The translations under genes were made by a program, and so were the position numbers. Positions 17,031 to 24,592 of a DNA stretch of 64,000 nt are shown here, piece after piece (the first letter of the stretch is position 1; every line of letters starts with the position of its first letter). Under the pieces are notes generated by a model. It saw nothing but the letters and a program-made list of their open reading frames with translations. It had not been told where the DNA came from and searched no databases. Source of the DNA: JABWBD01 sp040768665 (GTDB lineage: Bacteria > Planctomycetota > Planctomycetia > Pirellulales > Thermoguttaceae); the NCBI GenBank assembly GCA_040768665.1, contig JAXGMN010000013.1:254308-318307 (forward strand), written 5' to 3'.

Positions 17031-18518
17031 ATGAAATGGACAATCGAACCCATGCCCCGATCGACACGTCGACAATTCCTCCGTCAACTCGCATGCGCGG
17101 GCGCCGCAGGCGTCCTGGCGCCGGGCGCGTCGCGACTGGCCGCCGGTGCGGCGGCATCGCTCGCGGGCGAGTTGGTCCGCGTGAGTCCCCGCGATTCTCG
17201 CTACTTCGAGCTAACCGATGGGCAGCCGTACATCCCGGTCGGCTTCAATCTGGTCGGCCCGCCTGAGGCCGGCGACCTGGAGCGGGTCGTCGACACGATG
17301 GCTGAGCACGGCGTGAACTACTGCCGCATCTGGCTCGATCAGCCGCTGTGGAGCGTCGAACAGGCCAAGAGCGGAGAGTACGATCCGCAGAAGGCCGGGC
17401 ACCTGGACCGTTTTCTCGAACTGTGCCGGCCGCGGGGGATTCGCGTCAAGATGTGCGTGGAGTGGTTCCGGTCGATCATGCCCAAAATGCCCAGTCCGCC
17501 GGTGAAAGGGGCGTTTCCCAAGCCGCTCCATCACATCGACAACGGCGGCTACTATCGGGACATGACCGACTTTCTCACCAGCGAGCGCGGGCGGGCGCAG
17601 TTCAAGCAAAAACTGAAATGGTATGCCGACCGCTACGGCGATGAGCCGGCCGTCTTTGCCTGGGAACTGTGGAACGAGATGAACGCCGTGCGAGGTCCCT
17701 GGTATCCGTGGACCCAAGAAATGTTGCCGGAGCTCCAGCGGTTATTCTCAAAAAACCTGGCCGTGCAAAGCCTGGGGAGCTTTGACCGGGACCGCGCGCG
17801 GGACCAGTATCGTCAGCTTTGCGAACTGCCCGACAATGACGTACTGCAGGTTCACCGCTACCTGGACCTGGGCGCGGATCTGAAGGTCTGCCACGGACCC
17901 GTCGACGTGCTGGCCGCCGACTCGGTGGCGGAGCTCCGCGCCTTCGGTATTCGCAAGCCGATCATCCTCACGGAGACCGGCGCAGTGAAGCCGAGACACA
18001 CCGGCGCGTCGGAGCTCTATGCGAAGGACCGCCACGGCACGCTGCTGCACGACATGCTCTTCGCGCCGTTCTTCGCCGGCGCGGCAGGTCCCGGGCATGT
18101 ATGGTTCTGGCGCGAGGCGATCGATCGGCCCAATCACTGGCACCACTTCCAGCGGTTCAACAGGGCAGTGGAGGGCATCGACCCGGCCTCGGAGAGCTTT
18201 GAACCGATCGCGGTAGACCATCCACAGCTTCGCATCTACGCCCTGCGCGGCAAGCGCACGCTGCTGGCCTGGTGCAGGGACCGGCAGAACGACTGGCGGA
18301 GCGAACTGGAGCAGGGCACTCCGCCGCGGACTCTCGCGGGCGTGGAACTGGATCTCGAGGTGTTTCAACCAAGTGCCGATCCTGGCAAGCTTGCCGTGGA
18401 CGTTTACGATCCCTGGCAGGACCGCTGGGTTGCCGTCAGGCCGGCCGGATCGAAAGTCGCGCTGCCGGGATTTCAGCGATCACTGATCGTTCGAGTTGCA
18501 GATGCGGCTAAGCAGTAA
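17031..18518 (+). CDS. Exported GH5-like glycoside hydrolase (clan GH-A)
   Basis: 495 residues. A twin-arginine signal (STRRQFLRQLACAGAAGVLAPG) precedes a (beta/alpha)8 barrel. The acid/base is likely Glu216 in WELWNEMN and the nucleophile Glu315 in ILTETG, the arrangement of clan GH-A beta-mannanases and cellulases (GH5 and relatives). A C-terminal beta-sandwich of ~100 residues (HPQLRIYALRGKRTLLAWCRDRQNDW) follows. Substrate cannot be read from the sequence; mannan or a related beta-glycan is plausible. The start is uncertain: an ATG at 17052 would begin directly at the Tat signal. Confidence 0.82.
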   Translation: MKWTIEPMPRSTRRQFLRQLACAGAAGVLAPGASRLAAGAAASLAGELVRVSPRDSRYFELTDGQPYIPVGFNLVGPPEAGDLERVVDTMAEHGVNYCRIWLDQPLWSVEQAKSGEYDPQKAGHLDRFLELCRPRGIRVKMCVEWFRSIMPKMPSPPVKGAFPKPLHHIDNGGYYRDMTDFLTSERGRAQFKQKLKWYADRYGDEPAVFAWELWNEMNAVRGPWYPWTQEMLPELQRLFSKNLAVQSLGSFDRDRARDQYRQLCELPDNDVLQVHRYLDLGADLKVCHGPVDVLAADSVAELRAFGIRKPIILTETGAVKPRHTGASELYAKDRHGTLLHDMLFAPFFAGAAGPGHVWFWREAIDRPNHWHHFQRFNRAVEGIDPASESFEPIAVDHPQLRIYALRGKRTLLAWCRDRQNDWRSELEQGTPPRTLAGVELDLEVFQPSADPGKLAVDVYDPWQDRWVAVRPAGSKVALPGFQRSLIVRVADAAKQ

Positions 18519-18722
18519 AGAGTATTCTCGAATTGCGGCAGTTCTTGGAGCGGCGTTGATCGGATTCAAGGGGCTACCCTGCCGATGTCAAAAGGACTGC
18601 CTTCCGTAACTCGTCTTGGTGAAAGGCAAAGGCCACTTTCGACGCGCGCGGACGCAGCAACAGCCGGCTCATGGTCAACTGCCACCGCTCGGCGTTGATC
18701 TTCAGCCGGTCCGGGATTGAAA

Positions 18723-19193
18723 CCAGCACCAAACAGTATTTTCGACTAGTTTGTTTTGACACGGCACGGTTTTAGAAAGGATGCCCGCGGCTTGTCCGCG
18801 GGAGGCTCACGCTTGCCGCTACAGGAATCTCCTTTTAGAAAGGATGCCCGCGGCTTGTCCGCGGGAGGCTCACGCTTGCCGCTACAGGAATCTCCTTTTG
18901 AAAGGATGCCCGCGGCTTGTCCGCGGGAGGCTCACGCTTGCCGCTACAGGAATCTCCTTTAGAAAGGATGCCCGCGGCTTGTCCGCGGGAGGCTCACGCT
19001 TGCCGCTACAGGAACCTCCCCGCGTCCCCTTGGTTTCGCCCGCGGCGGCTTTGCCGCCGCGGGCGAAACCAAGGGGGATAGCGGCGATCGTGGCGTATGT
19101 AGCAGAGAACGTAACCATCCCGCGGACAAGCCGCGGGCATTCGCGACAGGACGAAAGTAAATGCCAACAGCCGGAAAAACCGTTTGGTGCCAG
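18723..19193. mobile_element. MITE-like repeat element, copy 1 (four tandem units)
   Basis: 471 bp bounded by imperfect inverted termini: CCAGCACCAAACAGT (18723-18737) and ACCGTTTGGTGCCAG (19179-19193). Inside are four tandem units of 62-63 bp, each with the hairpin CCCGCGG-CTTGT-CCGCGGG (units begin about 18775, 18838, 18900 and 18963). Next comes a perfect 18-bp inverted repeat around 19031-19069 (arms beginning GGTTTCGCCCGCGG), then a reverse-oriented CCCGCGG hairpin near 19119. It encodes no transposase and looks non-autonomous. Copy 2 (21213..21625) has three units; a half copy lies at 62961..63075. Open frames reading CPREAHACRYRN come from the repeat. Confidence 0.85.
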
Positions 19194-19370
19194 TTGCCGT
19201 TCTGCAATCAGCGTATTGTGTGTCCTATTGCTTTTGTCCTTTTGTCCCCTCCTTTCGTCTTCCATCGGATGGGGTTGTCGTGGATGTGCCGGATGGCATT
19301 GTGGATCGCCCACCGACTCGCGGAGGTTGCGTTCGTCGCCCGGACCGAGTTGCCACGTTCTGACGCCGGT

Positions 19371-19910
19371 TCACAATTTCCCGGCGGCCTTGAGCGCCTG
19401 CCGAATGGTCGTCAAGGGCAACAGCAGCACGAGCGGCGCGTCGCTCAGGGGAATTGCTCCGTAGGACGAATACCAATTCGCCACGCGCTCGTTCTTGGCA
19501 TCGATGAGCATCGCCACGCCGCCGACTTCGGCCGCCGCCAAGAGGCAGCGCCGCCCGGCGGCCAGCAGCATTTGCCCTCCCAAACCCTTTCCCTGTACGG
19601 AACTCGCCACCGCCAATCGGCCCAGCCGAAAGACGGGCACATCGTGGCGGGCCAGACCCTTGCGAACGATCTCCGGCGTGCGCGCGTACACGATCGACCC
19701 CGGGCAAAGCGTGTAGAACCCCAAGATCGCGCGATCCACGTTGGAAACCGCCAGAAAGGTCTTTGCGGCGCCCTTCTCATGACCTTGCCGGGCGTGCCGC
19801 CGCAAGAAATCGTTGAGCGCGGGCTCGCCGCAGTCGAACCTAGCGCGGTCGTGCCTCTTGCCAATGGGCTCTTCATGCCAGTCGGGCAGCGTCGAATCCG
19901 GCAGCGTCAT
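19371..19910 (-). CDS. GNAT-family acetyltransferase toxin (TacT-like)
   Basis: 179 residues of the GNAT fold in the arrangement of TacT/AtaT-type toxins, which acetylate the amino acid of charged tRNAs. Family features: FDCGEPALNDFLRRHARQ near the N terminus, VYAR then a central strand, and the acetyl-CoA-binding loop RLAVASSVQGKGLGGQMLLAA at ~97-117. The gene overlaps the upstream DUF1778 antitoxin gene by four bases, which is typical of these toxin-antitoxin pairs. Target not known. Confidence 0.88.
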   Translation of the reverse strand: MTLPDSTLPDWHEEPIGKRHDRARFDCGEPALNDFLRRHARQGHEKGAAKTFLAVSNVDRAILGFYTLCPGSIVYARTPEIVRKGLARHDVPVFRLGRLAVASSVQGKGLGGQMLLAAGRRCLLAAAEVGGVAMLIDAKNERVANWYSSYGAIPLSDAPLVLLLPLTTIRQALKAAGKL

Positions 19911-20185
19911 GCTCGCTCCGGCATGGTCCGGGCAGCCTTGCGCAGCTTCGCGTTCGGCGCCGGCGGGTTCTCCAGAAGTTCCAAGACTCGGAGGCTGTCT
20001 CGCTTGCTGAGCTTGACCTGCTCGTGCTCTTCGATTACCGCTCGGGCTTCCCGCAACGCCGTGCGCAGGATGAACTCGGTCAGGTCGGTTCCTTCCAGCG
20101 CAACCGCGCGCAGGATGACGGCCTTGTCGGCGGGCCGGATTCGCAGCGCCAGGCGGCTGTTCTCGTTGACGGCGGATCGGGGCAT
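19907..20185 (-). CDS. DUF1778 antitoxin (TacA-like)
   Basis: 92 residues. The N-terminal segment (ENSRLALRIRPADKAVILRAVALEGTDLTEFILRTALREA) is the ribbon-helix-helix DNA-binding domain of DUF1778 antitoxins. The C-terminal ~35 residues would wrap the GNAT toxin. The start at 20185 has AGGAGG a few bases upstream on the minus strand; an upstream in-frame Met at 20230 lacks such a site. The pair probably autoregulates through this protein. Confidence 0.88.
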   Translation of the reverse strand: MPRSAVNENSRLALRIRPADKAVILRAVALEGTDLTEFILRTALREARAVIEEHEQVKLSKRDSLRVLELLENPPAPNAKLRKAARTMPERA

Positions 20186-20549
20186 GGTCTTCCTCCTCTC
20201 ATGTACACATTCAAAGCGTACACCACCCAACGCGAGACGTCAAATCCATCCTTTCTTGCCGCTGGGGATGCTCTGTGGTCGACTCCCAAGCAGCGAGGCC
20301 GCGAGTAGACGTTAGGATGCCGCTCTGCGCCACCTGATGCGCGGTTCGCTCGTTGGGGAAGGTCGATCGGCTGGCCGCGAAGCGCCTCCCGACCCCCTCG
20401 GCTTCCACCAACCGTCCACTCGCCTGCGTCGCTCCTTCCGGGCAGCCACTTGACACTCGGCAGTAGGTCTGCAATCATGCGGACTCTCGTCATGCGTCGC
20501 AAACAGACAGACTGCCGCCTCGCCTGGTCAAGTCGCAGGAGCAGTTCCA
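20186..20549. other. Intergenic region, nothing recognised
   Basis: No gene or repeat of the families in this window was recognised. It lies between the minus-strand toxin-antitoxin pair and a plus-strand truncated gene, and should hold promoters for both. Confidence 0.4.
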
Positions 20550-20726
20550 ATGATCTCCACGACGTTCCGCCTCGTGGCTGCCGTCGTCCTGCTGATCGCC
20601 AGTACGGACTCGCTGTTCTCTCAACAACGCCGCGTTCTTTACGGCCACACCGCTTTCGTTCACGACATCCATTTCTCGCCCGATGGCACACGCCTGGCGT
20701 CCGGAAGCGAGGACGGAACGGCCACC
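20550..20726 (+). pseudogene. 5' remnant of an exported WD40-repeat gene
   Basis: The ATG at 20550 has AGGAG eight bases upstream. A clean signal peptide (FRLVAAVVLLIASTDSLFS) leads into the first half of a WD40 blade: YGHTAFVHDIHFSPDGTRLASGSEDGT. The homology stops abruptly at about codon 58, where the usual VKLW would follow, and 28 bases later the TIGR03067 gene begins. The frame runs on to 20831 without further similarity. This is a gene head left after a deletion or rearrangement. Confidence 0.7.
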
Positions 20727-20754
20727 ACCTTGTCACACGCTAGGAGAGTCTCCC

Positions 20755-21216
20755 ATGCTGATTCAAACGCTCCTTACGGCGGCCATTTTCCTGCCGGGCA
20801 TCCCGGAAACAGACCGGCTTCCAGGCGATGATTCCATTTATGGAAAATGGAAGGTGACATCGGCGACATTCTACGGCAAGGAAAGTCCGCAAAACCACGG
20901 AGAAACGTACGAGTTTCGCAAAGACGGTCGGTTGCTCACGCAGTACCCTCGCGACAAGACACCGCAAGAGGGCGACTATCGAATCGATCTCGAAAAGACG
21001 CCTCACCACCTGGATATGCAGCGATTCTCGGACCACCCCGACATGGGCGGCGGCGGACCGACAAAAGGGATCTTCAAAGTTCAAGGGGACGTGCTGATTA
21101 TCTGCATCGCCGGAAGCGCCGCCTGGCCCCGGCCGGAGAAGTTTGCGAGCGAAAAGGGGAGCCGAAGCATTCTGTGGAAGATGAAACGACTTCCTGCGGC
21201 TCCGAAGGTCCCCTAG
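20755..21216 (+). CDS. TIGR03067 domain (lipocalin-like) protein
   Basis: 153 residues. AGGAG at 20742-20746 precedes the ATG at 20755. A short hydrophobic N terminus (LIQTLLTAAIFLPG) may be a signal peptide. The remainder matches the TIGR03067 domain common in planctomycetes (GKWKVTSATFYGKE; YEFRKDGRLLTQYP; GDYRIDLEKTPHHLDM; GIFKVQGDVLIICIAG), thought to be a lipocalin-like beta barrel of unknown ligand. The TAG stop (21214-21216) lies inside the left terminus of the repeat element at 21213, so the original C terminus may have differed. Confidence 0.8.
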   Translation: MLIQTLLTAAIFLPGIPETDRLPGDDSIYGKWKVTSATFYGKESPQNHGETYEFRKDGRLLTQYPRDKTPQEGDYRIDLEKTPHHLDMQRFSDHPDMGGGGPTKGIFKVQGDVLIICIAGSAAWPRPEKFASEKGSRSILWKMKRLPAAPKVP

Positions 21217-21625
21217 CACCAAACGGTATTTTCGACTGGAAGTGTCCGTTTTGACACGGCACGGTTTTATAAAGGATGCCCGCGGCTTGTCCGCGGGAGG
21301 CTCACGCTTGCCGCTACAGGAACCTCCTTTATAAAGGATGCCCGCGGCTTGTCCGCGGGAGGCTCACGCTTGCCGCTACAGGAACCTCCTTTTATAAAGG
21401 ATGCCCGCGGCTTGTCCGCGGAGGCTCACGCTTGCCGCTACAGGAACCTCCCCGCGTGCCACCCTGGTTTCGCCCGCGGCGGCAAAGCGCCGCGGGCGAA
21501 ACCAAGGGGGATAGCGGCGATCGTGGCGTATGTAGCAGAGAACGTAACCATCCCGCGGACAAGCCGCGGGCATTCGCGACATCCGAAAGTAAATGCCAAC
21601 AGCCGGAAAAACCGTTTGGTGCTAG
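21213..21625. mobile_element. MITE-like repeat element, copy 2 (three tandem units)
   Basis: 413 bp with perfect 15-base inverted termini CTAGCACCAAACGGT (21213-21227) and its complement (21611-21625). It contains three tandem 62-63 bp units (ATG-containing cores at 21276, 21338 and 21401; the third unit lacks one G), a GC-rich inverted repeat around 21470-21507, and a reverse-oriented CCCGCGG hairpin near 21555. Left and right flanks match copy 1 outside the tandem block. No coding capacity for a transposase. Confidence 0.88.
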
Positions 21626-22274
21626 CACTTGCAGGTGAATTAGTATCGTTCGAGACATGGGTGGACGGCAAAAAACGCCGGCAATTTCTCGAACGGCGCC
21701 TGAGCAGCAGCTCATCCTGGCAGAAAAATATCCTTGACAGGTCGCGCCGCAACGGCAGGGTGAAGACTGAACAAGCGAATCCTAGTTCGTTCTTTGGCAG
21801 TTTACACGCACACAACGCTCCTGCCGGCTCGCGACCGGCAGGAGCCGGCCATCCCACGCTGTGGCGTCTTGCTCCGCGTTTCCACGCTCGCAGCTCCGCA
21901 CTCCAAGTCTATGCAACACGTACCTCACAACTACTAGGCGCGAGCCGTTTCCGAAGTCCAGCCCAACAAACAACTTGCGCTCCAATCGCATCCATGCAAC
22001 ACCCCGTGGTGCGTTGCGTGGCGTTGAAAAGGTCTAAGAAGTCCCTCGCCCAGCCCTCCACTATGCCCCAGGCAGCGAGTTTGCTGGCCGTTGCCGCGGT
22101 GCATGCCGTCTCCCGACTCGCTTCATCGCCGCCAGCCGATCATTCGTTCCTGTACTCTGACCGTCAGCCTCTTTGACGTCGCGTGTTCGGCCTTGCTACA
22201 ATAGCCGGCTCGTGTACCACCCGGCTCCCTCGATTCAGCGATTCGCCAATTTCCCTGGGAAAGTGAACTGTTAC
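21626..22274. other. Intergenic region with a hairpin, no gene
   Basis: No convincing gene on either strand. A strong hairpin CTCCTGCCGG (21818-21827) / CCGGCAGGAG (21835-21844) with a seven-base loop lies in its middle and may be part of another dispersed repeat. The right end holds the start region of the esterase gene. Confidence 0.45.
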
Positions 22275-23150
22275 GTGCAGAGAAGAACAGAATGCTGTCT
22301 TGCGGCCATCGTCGCGGTGCTCCTTGCGCGCGGGGCGATATTGCACGCGGGCGAGGCCCCGATCGTCCTCTGGCCGCAAGGCGCTCCCGGTGCATTGGGC
22401 CAGGCAGCCCAGGATACTCCCACCCTCACGCCCCACTTGCCCGCCGAAGCCAACGGCGCGGCCATGCTGCTCGTCCCCGGCGGGAGCTACAGCGGCATCT
22501 TCGAGCCGCAGGCCGAGCCGTTTGCCCGCTGGCTCAACGAACAGGGCATCACCGTCTTCGTACTGCGGTATCGGCTTGGCAGTGCCGGCTACCGGTATCC
22601 CGCGCAGTTGCAGGACGCCGTCCAGGCGATGCGCCTTGTCCGCACGAATGCAGCCCGATGGAACATCGCCGCCGACCGTATCGGCGCGATGGGGTTTTCC
22701 GCCGGCGGTCACCTTGTCGCCACCCTGATCACTTGCCCGGAAGACGGCGAAATCGCGACCGGGGACGACACCCACCGCACAAGTCCGCGTCCGGACCTGG
22801 CGATCCTCTGCTACCCGGTGATCAGCATGGCCACCAGGCCGCATGCCATATCGCGTCGCAATCTCATCGGCCCGTCGCCCAGCGAGGAACTGGTCCAACG
22901 AACCTCCAGCGAGTTGCAGGTTCGGTCCGGTCTTCCGCCATGCTTCGTCTGGCACACGAACGAAGACAAGATGGTGCCGGTCGACCACAGTCTCCTCTTT
23001 GCCGCCGCGCTCCATCAACACGGCGTGCCGCACGAACTCCACATCTACCAGCACGGCGACCACGGCACCGGGCTGATCGGCGCCGAGCATCCGTGGCTGG
23101 ACGACTTGCTGTTCTGGCTCCGCGCGCAGGGATTCGCCGGTTCCCAATAG
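22275..23150 (+). CDS. Exported alpha/beta hydrolase (acetylesterase-like)
   Basis: 291 residues from a GTG at 22275, chosen because it starts a compact signal peptide (RRTECCLAAIVAVLLARGAILHA). A GTG at 22263 is an alternative. The fold is alpha/beta hydrolase: oxyanion-hole region VPGGSYSG, nucleophile elbow GFSAGG, and the acid/His end DKMVPVDHS ... HGDHGTG. It resembles carbohydrate acetylesterases of the BD-FAE/axe type in planctomycete polysaccharide loci. It converges on the Gfo/Idh/MocA gene, 25 bases away. Confidence 0.8.
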   Translation: MQRRTECCLAAIVAVLLARGAILHAGEAPIVLWPQGAPGALGQAAQDTPTLTPHLPAEANGAAMLLVPGGSYSGIFEPQAEPFARWLNEQGITVFVLRYRLGSAGYRYPAQLQDAVQAMRLVRTNAARWNIAADRIGAMGFSAGGHLVATLITCPEDGEIATGDDTHRTSPRPDLAILCYPVISMATRPHAISRRNLIGPSPSEELVQRTSSELQVRSGLPPCFVWHTNEDKMVPVDHSLLFAAALHQHGVPHELHIYQHGDHGTGLIGAEHPWLDDLLFWLRAQGFAGSQ

Positions 23151-23175
23151 CGGCAGACGGTCGATATGCTCGCCG

Positions 23176-24567
23176 TTATGCGATCTCCCAACCTTTGCGG
23201 TAGCTTCCCCGGATGATCGCTTCGGCTTCGGGCAAGCCAACCGCTTCGAGTTTGGCAGCGTCCCAGAATACCTTCTTGCGCAGCCGAAGTGACAGCACGC
23301 CAAGGAGGACCAACTCGGTCAGCCGGGCGCCATACACAAAATTCGAGCTGGCCGCCGGCCCGCCCTTGCAGGCGTCGAGCCAGTCGCGGTGGTGGCCCTT
23401 GGACCGGGGGATTTTCTCCGCCGGCTTCACGTACTCTGCCGTTTTCTCATACGGCAGCAGCCGCGGAGCCCCGCCCGCGCCGTCGCAGAGCATCTTGCCC
23501 TTGTCGCCGACAAAGAGCACACCGCGGCCGGGCAGCGAGCTTTTCGGAGGGATCTCCGCCGGGCAGGGCGGTTTCAGACCGCCGTCGTACCACGTAACGC
23601 GAACGGGCGGCTGATCGCCGCGCGGGCCGAATTCGTAGTAACAGATCTCCCCGTGCGGCGCGATTTCAGCATCCATGTTCCCCGCCGGCAGAGACTCGAC
23701 CGACACGGGCGCCGTCAGATCAAGCGCCCAGCAGGCCGCGTCGAGATCGTGGCATCCGAAATCGCCCAGGGCTCCCAGGCCGAAATCCCAAAAGTCGCGC
23801 CAAGTGACCGGGACGTAAGCCGGATGATACGCGCGGGGCTCGCGAGGGCCGAGCCAGAGATCCCAATTGATGCCATCGGGCACCGGAGGCGTGTCGGTCG
23901 GGCGGCCGGTCAACTGCTTGTTCCACCGCCCGGCGCCGACCCACGCATGGACTTCGCGGACAGGCCCGATCGCACCGTCCCAAATCCATTCGCACGTCTG
24001 CCGGATTCCCAGGTTGGAATGGCCGATGTTGCCCATCTGCGTCGCGACGCCGCTTTCCTTGGTAACCCGGGCAACGAGGCGGGCCTCGCGGAGGTTGTGG
24101 GTCAGCGGCTTCTCGCAATAGACATGCTTGCCGGCCCGCATCGAGCGGACGGAGACGTAGGCGTGCAAATGGTCCGGAGTGGCACAGAGAACCGCGTCGA
24201 TTGCCTTCTCCTTGTCGAGCATCTCGCGGAAGTCTTCGTAGGCCGCGCAGCGAAAATTCGGACTCTTCTCCGAGTAGTGTTTTTCGATTTCCTCGCGGAC
24301 CGGTTCCCGGCCCGCCATGCCCTTGTAGTAGAACGCGTTCATGTCTTCCTGCGCGATCGGATCGGCGACAGCGATCACCTGGGCGTCGGCCTCCCGGAAC
24401 AGACGGCGGACGTTCGTCCGTCCCTGCCCGCCGGCCCCCACCAGCGCGACGTTCACCTTCTCGCTGGGCGGGACGAATTTCGGACCGCCCAGCACGTGCC
24501 GGGGCACCATCGTTGCGACTGCGGCCGCCGCTGTGGAAGCGAGAAACTGCCTGCGATGCGTCTTCAT
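23176..24567 (-). CDS. Gfo/Idh/MocA family oxidoreductase, Tat-exported
   Basis: 463 residues. A twin-arginine signal (HRRQFLASTAAAAVATMVP) is followed by a Rossmann domain with GAGGQGRTNVRRL near 45-57 and the family EKP motif in YCEKPLTHN. The C-terminal alpha/beta domain carries the WDLWLGPREPRAYHP stretch typical of the planctomycete secreted branch. Such enzymes use NAD(P) tightly bound before export, and act on sugars or inositols. It lies just upstream of nothing on its own strand except the beta-helix gene at 27304, 25 bases away, with which it may be co-transcribed. Confidence 0.9.
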   Translation of the reverse strand: MKTHRRQFLASTAAAAVATMVPRHVLGGPKFVPPSEKVNVALVGAGGQGRTNVRRLFREADAQVIAVADPIAQEDMNAFYYKGMAGREPVREEIEKHYSEKSPNFRCAAYEDFREMLDKEKAIDAVLCATPDHLHAYVSVRSMRAGKHVYCEKPLTHNLREARLVARVTKESGVATQMGNIGHSNLGIRQTCEWIWDGAIGPVREVHAWVGAGRWNKQLTGRPTDTPPVPDGINWDLWLGPREPRAYHPAYVPVTWRDFWDFGLGALGDFGCHDLDAACWALDLTAPVSVESLPAGNMDAEIAPHGEICYYEFGPRGDQPPVRVTWYDGGLKPPCPAEIPPKSSLPGRGVLFVGDKGKMLCDGAGGAPRLLPYEKTAEYVKPAEKIPRSKGHHRDWLDACKGGPAASSNFVYGARLTELVLLGVLSLRLRKKVFWDAAKLEAVGLPEAEAIIRGSYRKGWEIA

Positions 24568-24592
24568 GAGGATCTCCTTGCTAGTGGACTGT

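Noticed and set aside
18574..18762. 62-codon minus-strand frame before the first MITE-like element
   Set aside because: It starts within the element's left end and has no family match; a gene fragment cannot be excluded but is not supported.
18775..19020. CRISPR-like tandem array
   Set aside because: Units of 62-63 bp are repeated without unique spacers, each unit is a hairpin, and no cas genes are near.
18756..19464. Open frames with repeated CPREAHACRYRN or CPRLVRGRLTLAAT peptides
   Set aside because: They arise from the 62-63 bp tandem units of the mobile element and have no start context; the same happens at 21276-21640.
21782..21991. Minus-strand frame beginning MRLERKLFVGLDFG, recalling a transposase start
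   Set aside because: Similarity is limited to a few residues and fades at once; no catalytic motif follows.
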